Shown piece by piece: positions 6,883 to 10,554 of a stretch of 10,554 nt of DNA; positions within the stretch are counted from its first letter, which is position 1, and each line of letters opens with the position of its first letter. A program made the translations under genes and the position numbers. This stretch comes from JBBARC01 sp040400005 (GTDB lineage Bacteria; Pseudomonadota; Alphaproteobacteria; Acetobacterales; Acetobacteraceae). Under the pieces are notes generated by a model that was not told where the DNA came from, searched no databases, and saw only the letters and a list, made by a program, of their open reading frames with translations. Location of the stretch: contig JBBARC010000069.1 in NCBI GenBank assembly GCA_040400005.1, forward strand, positions 1 through 10,554, read 5' to 3'.

Positions 6883-7566
6883 GTGCCCAAAATGAACATA
6901 TTGATGGTGCTTACCTCACATGCGCAGCTAGGCGATACGGGGCGCAAAACCGGCTTTTGGCTGGAAGAATTTGCCGCCCCCTACTACGCTTTTGTTGATG
7001 CCGGCAACAATGTGACGGTGGCATCACCGGCCGGTGGGCAGCCGCCGCTTGATCCGCAAAGCGATACGCCGGAAGGCCAAACCGATTTTACCCGCCGCTA
7101 TAAAGCTGATGCCGCGGCGCAAGCGGTGTTAGCCAACACGCGTGTGCTGAGCACCATCAAAGCCGCCGATTTCGATGCGGTGTTTTATCCTGGCGGCCAT
7201 GGACCGCTATGGGATTTGGCCGAGGATAAAAATTCCATTGCGCTGATCAGCGATTTTATCACCGCCCACAAACCGGTGGCGGCTGTTTGCCATGCGCCGG
7301 GGGTGTTTCGCCATGTTGAGATTAACGGCGCGCCGATGGTTGCGGGCAAGCACGTGACCGGCTTTTCCAACACTGAGGAAGACGCCGTGCAGTTGACTAA
7401 GATCGTGCCGTTTTTGGTGGAAGATGAGCTTAAGAAGTTAGGCGGGTTATACGAAAAAGGCGCCGATTGGGGCAGTCATGTGGTGGTTGATGGCAGGCTG
7501 GTGACCGGGCAAAATCCGGCGTCGTCGTTTGCTGCGGCCGAGGCGCTGCAAAAAATCAAACCCTAG
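6883..7566 (+). CDS. DJ-1/PfpI-family protein (type 1 glutamine amidotransferase-like)
   Basis: Cytoplasmic protein of 227 residues from the DJ-1/ThiJ/PfpI superfamily, Hsp31-like branch; relatives act as glyoxalase III-type enzymes, deglycases or chaperones against carbonyl stress. Visible marks: ILMVLTSH (6-13), the acid region GFWLEEFAAPYY (24-35, likely catalytic Glu28 or Glu29), FYPGGHGPLWDLAED (101-115), and the nucleophile elbow VAAVCHAPGVF with Cys136-His137. Length is normal for the family and all expected residues are present, so it should be active; the exact substrate cannot be read from sequence. GTG 6883 and ATG 6892 are both possible starts; the only purine tract, AAGA at 6876-6879, is too close to one and somewhat far from the other. 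The gene stands alone, with a weak hairpin after the stop. Confidence 0.92.
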   Translation: MPKMNILMVLTSHAQLGDTGRKTGFWLEEFAAPYYAFVDAGNNVTVASPAGGQPPLDPQSDTPEGQTDFTRRYKADAAAQAVLANTRVLSTIKAADFDAVFYPGGHGPLWDLAEDKNSIALISDFITAHKPVAAVCHAPGVFRHVEINGAPMVAGKHVTGFSNTEEDAVQLTKIVPFLVEDELKKLGGLYEKGADWGSHVVVDGRLVTGQNPASSFAAAEALQKIKP

Positions 7567-7600
7567 AGCTGCCCGCTTTTAGGGGAAGCTCGCTGGGCAG
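7566..7600 (+). terminator. Hairpin after the DJ-1-family gene
   Basis: CTGCCC (7569-7574) pairs with GGGCAG (7595-7600), right after the stop codon. GAGCT (7566-7570) and AGCTC (7587-7591) form a competing stem. There is no T-run, so terminator function is uncertain. Confidence 0.3.
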
Positions 7601-7941
7601 GACGGTACAGTTAAGCCCAGGCGGTATGGTTATTCAACCGCAGATGATGTGGCGCTTACCATCCCGATTAGGGGGGGTGAGGTTGCATGTTCCGGTCTCA
7701 CCGACGAACGCGACAGGGCAGCTGTGCGGGCACGCCGGCGATCCCGTTGGCGGTTTGCGACGGCGCATGACGCTTCGCTTATCTGGCAACGGGCGTTGTG
7801 GATAGGTGGGCCCCGGGTTTTCACCCGGGCTACTCGGGCTATTGGGGCGGGGAGGGGCACACGGGGGCGCGTGGCGTGCCGGTTGAGACCAGTCGCGGCG
7901 GCTGGGCGTGGGCATTGGCACGGGCATTGGCCAACAGGTCG
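7601..7941. other. Non-coding stretch with hairpins and REP remnants
   Basis: I see no supported gene in these 341 bases. They hold a GGTGAG/CTCACC stem (7676-7681 with 7697-7702), a degraded REP-like piece at 7755-7785 (TTGCGACGGCG at 7755-7765 is shared with the 28-bp REP at 8981), and a GTAG-headed REP at 7811-7833. The sequence is a patchwork of repeat pieces downstream of the toxin gene. Confidence 0.5.
7811..7833 (-). repeat. GTAG-headed REP, family B, copy 1
   Basis: Read on the minus strand it begins GTAG (7830-7833) and continues as a 7-bp hairpin: CCCGGGT (7812-7818) with ACCCGGG (7823-7829), 4-base loop. Two relatives with the same head and GTGAAA-type loop lie at 9124 and 9249. 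Confidence 0.65.
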
Positions 7942-8445
7942 TTAACCTGGGGGTGCTTTGAACTTCGCCAGAGGCAAAATCAGCTTCCGGGACTGACTGC
8001 CGTAAAAAGCAAAGCCGTGATGGCGATAGAACGCCTCTGCACGCGCGTCCTTGGCATCGACCACAAGGGCGTAGACAATCACCTCTGAGCGTGCGGCACG
8101 GGTTGCCGCATCCCAAAGAAGCGCTGCACCAAGCTTTTGGCCATGAAAGGGCTTATCGACCGCAAGCCTTCCCATGAGCGCCACGGGAACGGATGGATAA
8201 CGCGGCAGCCGCTTGACCAGCTCTTCCGGCATATCTTCCAACGGCACAGCGGAGGCGGAAAGGGTATAATAGCCGGCAATTTGGCCGGTCTCCTGGTTTA
8301 GGGCGACATAGCAGCTTGCCGCCCTGCGGCGGATATCCTGTGTCACTTGCTCCCTAAAATATCGGTCCAGCGGGTCAATGCCTGACTGAAACGCGGCGCG
8401 GTGATGCTGGTCGGCCAAAAGCTCAATACGGAAACGAGCCCTCAC
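7942..8445 (-). CDS. tacT: GNAT-family toxin of a TacA-TacT-type toxin-antitoxin system
   Basis: Acetyltransferase toxin of 167 residues. TacT-type enzymes use acetyl-CoA to acetylate the amino group of the amino acid on charged tRNAs and so stop translation. The GNAT fold is clear: an opening FRIELLADQHHRAAFQSG segment, YVALNQETGQIAGYYTLS (46-63), LMGRLAVD (90-97), the acetyl-CoA loop HGQKLGAALL (101-110), and AEAFYRHHGF (136-145). Tyr140 matches the catalytic tyrosine of characterised TacT proteins, and Gly106 of the CoA loop is kept, so it should be active. The start is GTG 8445, overlapping the antitoxin stop by GTGA, which couples toxin synthesis to antitoxin translation. No other gene follows in the operon before REP-rich DNA. 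Confidence 0.9.
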   Translation of the reverse strand: MRARFRIELLADQHHRAAFQSGIDPLDRYFREQVTQDIRRRAASCYVALNQETGQIAGYYTLSASAVPLEDMPEELVKRLPRYPSVPVALMGRLAVDKPFHGQKLGAALLWDAATRAARSEVIVYALVVDAKDARAEAFYRHHGFAFYGSQSRKLILPLAKFKAPPG

Positions 8446-8732
8446 CGGGTCGCGACGACGAGCCTTGCATGGGCATCCCTTGCCCGTTCCATGGCCGGCG
8501 TCAGCGGTGGCGGGTCGAGCATGGCGGCCACAAAGGCGCGCTGATCCTCGATCGACAGCCGGATAAGCTGCGTATCGCCGATGGTACGGTGGGCTGCTTC
8601 CTGAACGGCCGTCACCACAAAATCACTCACGCTGCGCCCCTGGATTTCGGCGGCACGCCTGATGACATCCAGCGCATCGGGTGAGATTCTGGCCTCGAGC
8701 CGGGCGGTGCGGGTGGTCGAATGGGGCTGCAT
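8442..8732 (-). CDS. tacA: Ribbon-helix-helix antitoxin, DUF1778/TacA type
   Basis: Antitoxin of 96 residues partnered with the GNAT toxin encoded next. The N-terminal part (TARLEARISPDALDVIRRAAEIQGRSVSDF in two pieces, about 9-38) is a ribbon-helix-helix DNA-binding domain: an Arg-rich strand, then two helices. The C-terminal IRLSIEDQRAFVAAMLDPP part is the usual toxin-wrapping segment. ATG 8732 is chosen because AGGAG (on the minus strand, 8740-8744) lies 7 bases upstream; a TTG at 8738 would add two residues but lies too close to this site. In this family the antitoxin, with its toxin, represses its own promoter; a promoter with an internal dyad is visible just upstream. Overlap with the toxin gene is 4 bases. 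Confidence 0.9.
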   Translation of the reverse strand: MQPHSTTRTARLEARISPDALDVIRRAAEIQGRSVSDFVVTAVQEAAHRTIGDTQLIRLSIEDQRAFVAAMLDPPPLTPAMERARDAHARLVVATR

Positions 8733-8751
8733 ACTCAAACTCCTGACCTGT

Positions 8752-8781
8752 TATGTACGGCAAATATGCTCACAATGTCAA
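8752..8781 (-). promoter_or_regulatory. Promoter of the tacA-tacT operon, with possible operator
   Basis: On the minus strand a perfect TTGACA (8776-8781) is followed after 18 bases by TACATA (8752-8757), a weak -10, about 20 bases before the antitoxin ATG. Between them lies an imperfect dyad GCATATTTGC (8760-8769, 8 of 10 positions symmetric), a plausible binding site for the ribbon-helix-helix antitoxin. Confidence 0.5.
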
Positions 8782-8865
8782 GATTCCGTTATGCGCCCAA
8801 TTACGCCGCTCACACGGGGTTAGCCATTTTCCGAGAGCGGACATTCGCCAAGCCCTGCACCGCGT

Positions 8866-8893
8866 GTAGGGCGGGAGAATCCCGCCGTCGCAA
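8866..8893 (+). repeat. GTAG-headed REP, family A, left arm of inverted pair
   Basis: A 28-base element starting GTAG, with hairpin GGCGGGA (8870-8876), loop GAA and TCCCGCC (8880-8886), and tail GTCGCAA. Its exact reverse complement lies at 8981-9008. The head plus hairpin layout is that of REP elements moved by RAYT (TnpA-REP) transposases. Confidence 0.75.
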
Positions 8894-8980
8894 ACTGCGG
8901 CTGCCGTTTTTTGGATGTTCCCGATAAAAAGCCGCCGTCGCACATTACCGGTCGACGCCCACGCCGATTATGTCGGAAGC

Positions 8981-9008
8981 TTGCGACGGCGGGATTCTCC
9001 CGCCCTAC
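8981..9008 (-). repeat. GTAG-headed REP, family A, right arm of inverted pair
   Basis: Perfect 28 of 28 reverse complement of 8866-8893. The two face each other across 87 bases, the BIME arrangement. The core CCGCCGTCGCA recurs in the centre (8931-8941) and, reversed and shorter, at 7755-7765. Confidence 0.75.
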
Positions 9009-9123
9009 GTTGCTGAGCGGTAGCTTTCGTCGGCTTTGCGCCGATTTACGTCACCCCGGTGCACTAAGGCCGTGCCCGAAACCCGCCATTCCGGCTAGCA
9101 CCAATTTCAGCGGACATCCAACA

Positions 9124-9146
9124 GTAGCCTGGGTGAAACCCAGGTC
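9124..9146 (+). repeat. GTAG-headed REP, family B, copy 2
   Basis: GTAG (9124-9127), then CCTGGGT (9128-9134), loop GAA, ACCCAGG (9138-9144). It is oriented opposite to copy 3, about 80 bases on. Confidence 0.7.
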
Positions 9147-9224
9147 TTTCGAACTTGCAACGATAGCGACCAACGGCCATTCCCGAAATCGCTCGTCGAG
9201 CTTCCCGGGGCTGCATGCCGCGGA

Positions 9225-9249
9225 GAGCCCCAGGTTTCACCTGGGCTAC
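9225..9249 (-). repeat. GTAG-headed REP, family B, copy 3
   Basis: Minus-strand GTAG (9246-9249), followed by hairpin CCCAGGT (9229-9235), loop TTC, ACCTGGG (9239-9245). It ends 20 bases before the stop codon of the next minus-strand gene, where it could act as a transcript end. Confidence 0.7.
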
Positions 9250-9268
9250 GCTGGCTGTGATAAGCAAC

Positions 9269-9661
9269 CTATTCGGCCCATTGGGACAAGTCATCCACCG
9301 GTTTCGGAAGCCTCCCCTCGAGCCACTCGGCCACCTTCGAAGGGGACATTTCGTTAGGACATTCGATGACCCAGCTTAGGAACTGCGAAGGGCCGCCATT
9401 GAGATAGGGCGGCGGGGACACGGGTTTAAAAACAGTCGGCAAGGGCTTGTCCAGTGACAGATAGTTCAGGACGTGGCCGAGTTCCTGGACGGCGTTCCAA
9501 GCGAGGGGATGGCATATATCAAGGCTGAACTTCACCCACCAACCGGAGGGCTCTAATGCGGAACCGATGCCCCGCTTTGGTCTATCCCGGACCTGCACGG
9601 ATGGAACACGTGCAAGGAAATCAATTAGTTCGCGAAATTGGGGGTCATGGGGCTCTTCCAT
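9269..9661 (-). CDS. Conserved-looking hypothetical protein, 130 residues
   Basis: Unidentified soluble protein with a protein-like composition and no signal peptide or membrane segment. It is rich in aromatic residues and prolines: SGWWVKFSLDI (39-49), HPLAWNAVQELGHVLNYLSL (51-70), PVSPPPYLNGG (80-90), FLSWVIECP (94-102), and an end AEWLEGRLP..DDLSQW. It looks like a hypothetical protein seen across proteobacteria, but I know no function; a role as a small immunity or antitoxin-like protein is only a guess from its setting between toxin-antitoxin genes and repeats. ATG 9661 has no good Shine-Dalgarno. Upstream, TATATT on the minus strand (9683-9688) is a possible -10, and a 9-bp dyad lies just beyond (9692-9724). 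Codon third positions look less G/C-biased than in the left-hand genes, which fits acquired DNA. Confidence 0.7.
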   Translation of the reverse strand: MEEPHDPQFRELIDFLARVPSVQVRDRPKRGIGSALEPSGWWVKFSLDICHPLAWNAVQELGHVLNYLSLDKPLPTVFKPVSPPPYLNGGPSQFLSWVIECPNEMSPSKVAEWLEGRLPKPVDDLSQWAE

Positions 9662-9691
9662 CTAATCGATTGCCATAACCACAATATATTC

Positions 9692-9724
9692 CGAGCGTCG
9701 ATGATTCTCTACCCGCGACGCTCG
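9692..9724 (-). promoter_or_regulatory. Nine-bp inverted repeat upstream of the 130-residue gene
   Basis: CGAGCGTCG (9692-9700) and CGACGCTCG (9716-9724) are perfect reverse complements around a 15-base spacer. The dyad is adjacent to a TATATT -10-like hexamer (9683-9688, minus strand) and about 31 bases from the ATG. It could be an operator covering the -35 region or a hairpin ending transcription that reads in from the right. Confidence 0.4.
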
Positions 9725-10266
9725 CCGCCCGCAACACAGTGCCGACGTTCGGTTTGTGGGCGGCACGGGTTGTTGCAGATCTGAAGAATTTCGGACCACG
9801 AAACCGGGTCAGGTAGATCAATGACTTAAGTGGTGCGGAATTCCGGTGCGAAATGTTGCCTCGAGTGGGAGGCGGTCCCTCGGCGGCCCAGGCGCCAATG
9901 TCCGCTGTTCGACCCTGGCGCCCGAAAGCTGCCAGTCTGCATTCGGCCAAGTACAGCCGAAAGCAGCCCCCTCGGCTTGGGGCGCAAAGTAGACTCTTGC
10001 CCCAGAGGCCCGACATGGCGCGGTCTGGCGCCAGGGGGCCGGCAGGGTCGCCCCCAGCCATTCATTTATCGCGCCCGGTGGCCTTCATCGCACTTTCGGT
10101 TCCGCCGCTACCGGGCAACCGGCCACGCGGGCCTATATCGCACGGCTACTCGGCCGGATTAATGGGCTGCCAGTAACGGCGGTAACCGCTTGGGATGGCG
10201 GGCCAGGTTACGACAAGTTTATCGCTTGGCTAGCCGACGTCGCCGCTCCGCTGCGTGCCGGTACAT
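9725..10266. other. No confident gene; hairpin-rich stretch
   Basis: None of the open frames in these 542 bases looks like a real protein with a start. The part 9914-10034 folds well: CTGGC/GCCAG (9915-9919 with 9931-9935), CTGC-A-TTCGGC with GCCGAA-A-GCAG (9937-9947 with 9956-9966, one A-A mismatch), TGGGGC/GCCCCA (9978-9983 with 9999-10004), and the perfect palindrome CTGGCGCCAG (10025-10034). From about 9993 to 10319 a plus-strand frame stays open and looks protein-like at its end, but contains no ATG, GTG or TTG; it may be the remnant of a gene. Confidence 0.45.
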
Positions 10267-10554
10267 CTAACCCGATACGCTTTCATCGGAGGCGTCGGTC
10301 TGCGGATATATGCGCCGCATGATGGCGCTGAGCCGATCGTCGGTGATGGCGCGACGCAGCAGCTGGGCATCCTGCGCCGAGGGCCAGTTGAACGTGCCAC
10401 GAGCCGGTGTGGTGAAAAGGTCCGGACGTTCCAGCGCCAGCCTCAGTAGGTTGGCCATACCTTCGGACGGAACGGCCTTGGCCGTCTCGTATTTGTAGAA
10501 CGCCGTGGGGCCGCCGCCGAAAACCTTGCCGGCCTGACGCTGGGACACGCCGAC
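10267..10554 (-). CDS. MqsA-like HTH antitoxin, partial (start beyond window edge)
   Basis: C-terminal part of a DNA-binding antitoxin of the MqsA/HigA kind; at least 95 residues are visible and the frame stays open to the last base, so the start lies to the right of the window. The helix-turn-helix of this group is clear: VSQRQAGKVFGGGPTAFYKYE followed by PSEGMANLLRLALERPDLF (first part split here: VSQRQAGKVF, GGGPTAFYKYE). The FGGG-x-x-AF-x-(K/R)YE signature is characteristic of MqsA, which binds the RNase toxin MqsR through an N-terminal zinc domain not seen here. The remaining tail (about 45 residues, TTPARGTFNWPSAQDAQLLR onward) is longer than in E. coli MqsA. A toxin gene would be expected just upstream, outside the window. 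A stand-alone regulator is the alternative. Confidence 0.75.
   Translation of the reverse strand, partial: VGVSQRQAGKVFGGGPTAFYKYETAKAVPSEGMANLLRLALERPDLFTTPARGTFNWPSAQDAQLLRRAITDDRLSAIMRRIYPQTDASDESVSG

Larger units (their letters stand above)
8782..9268. other. Repeat-filled spacer between the TA operon and the 130-residue gene
   Basis: I see no supported gene here. The stretch is made largely of the family A inverted pair (8866-9008) and the family B pair (9124-9146 and 9225-9249). A long plus-strand frame across it reads only translated REP sequence. Confidence 0.6.

Noticed and set aside
7649..7945. Plus-strand frame of 98 codons downstream of the DJ-1-family gene
   Set aside because: It runs through REP and hairpin sequence; Arg-rich with no recognisable domain.
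8911..9357. Plus-strand frame of 148 codons between the TA operon and the 130-residue gene
   Set aside because: It translates REP sequence (pieces such as ATAGFSRPT and FHLGYAG are typical REP readings).
9645..10061. Minus-strand frame of 138 codons upstream of the 130-residue gene
   Set aside because: It reads across the dyad and hairpin cluster; composition and lack of domains suggest non-coding repeat sequence.
7567..10554. CRISPR array, tRNA or insertion sequence in the accessory part
   Set aside because: Repeats are inverted and irregularly spaced, no direct-repeat/spacer periodicity, no T-arm-like motif, and no transposase frame was found.

Overview
The window looks like chromosomal DNA of a GC-rich alphaproteobacterium. 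An acetic-acid-bacterium relative (Acetobacteraceae/Rhodospirillales) is my best guess, but only a guess. It rests on protein style, an AspRS of alphaproteobacterial type, and A/T-rich hairpin repeats that remind me of that family. No rRNA or tRNA gene is present to settle the taxonomy.

Left part (1-2433). A non-coding leader of about 410 bases holds three strong hairpins in a row, each with a run of cytosines in its loop and C-runs in the linkers. It leads into two tandem plus-strand copper genes: a periplasmic CopC-type Cu(II)-binding protein and a large CopD-type membrane protein. Together they should handle copper at or across the inner membrane.

Middle (2434-7566). A long inverted repeat made of two A/T-rich hairpins separates copD from a convergent minus-strand pair: aspS (aspartyl-tRNA synthetase, with residues expected of a non-discriminating enzyme) followed by a protein that looks like a sulfotransferase with a decayed cofactor loop. 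The two overlap by GTGA. Divergent to aspS lies rnd (ribonuclease D). After it come a 42-codon small ORF and a DJ-1/PfpI-family protein with the Cys-His nucleophile elbow. Apart from the copper genes this is housekeeping territory.

Right part (7567-10554). This is an accessory stretch. It has a TacA/TacT-type toxin-antitoxin operon (ribbon-helix-helix antitoxin plus GNAT toxin) with a readable promoter, a lone unidentified 130-residue gene with a 9-bp dyad upstream, and the 3' part of an MqsA-like antitoxin cut by the window edge. The spaces between them hold at least five REP-type hairpins headed by GTAG, in two families and in both orientations, including a perfect 28-bp inverted pair. A second hairpin-rich, apparently non-coding stretch lies at 9914-10034.

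The best candidates for something undescribed are the triple C-loop hairpin leader, the degenerate sulfotransferase coupled to aspS, the two GTAG-headed REP families around the toxin-antitoxin operon, and the structured stretch near 9.9-10.0 kb. No CRISPR array, insertion sequence or complete new multi-gene system was found.
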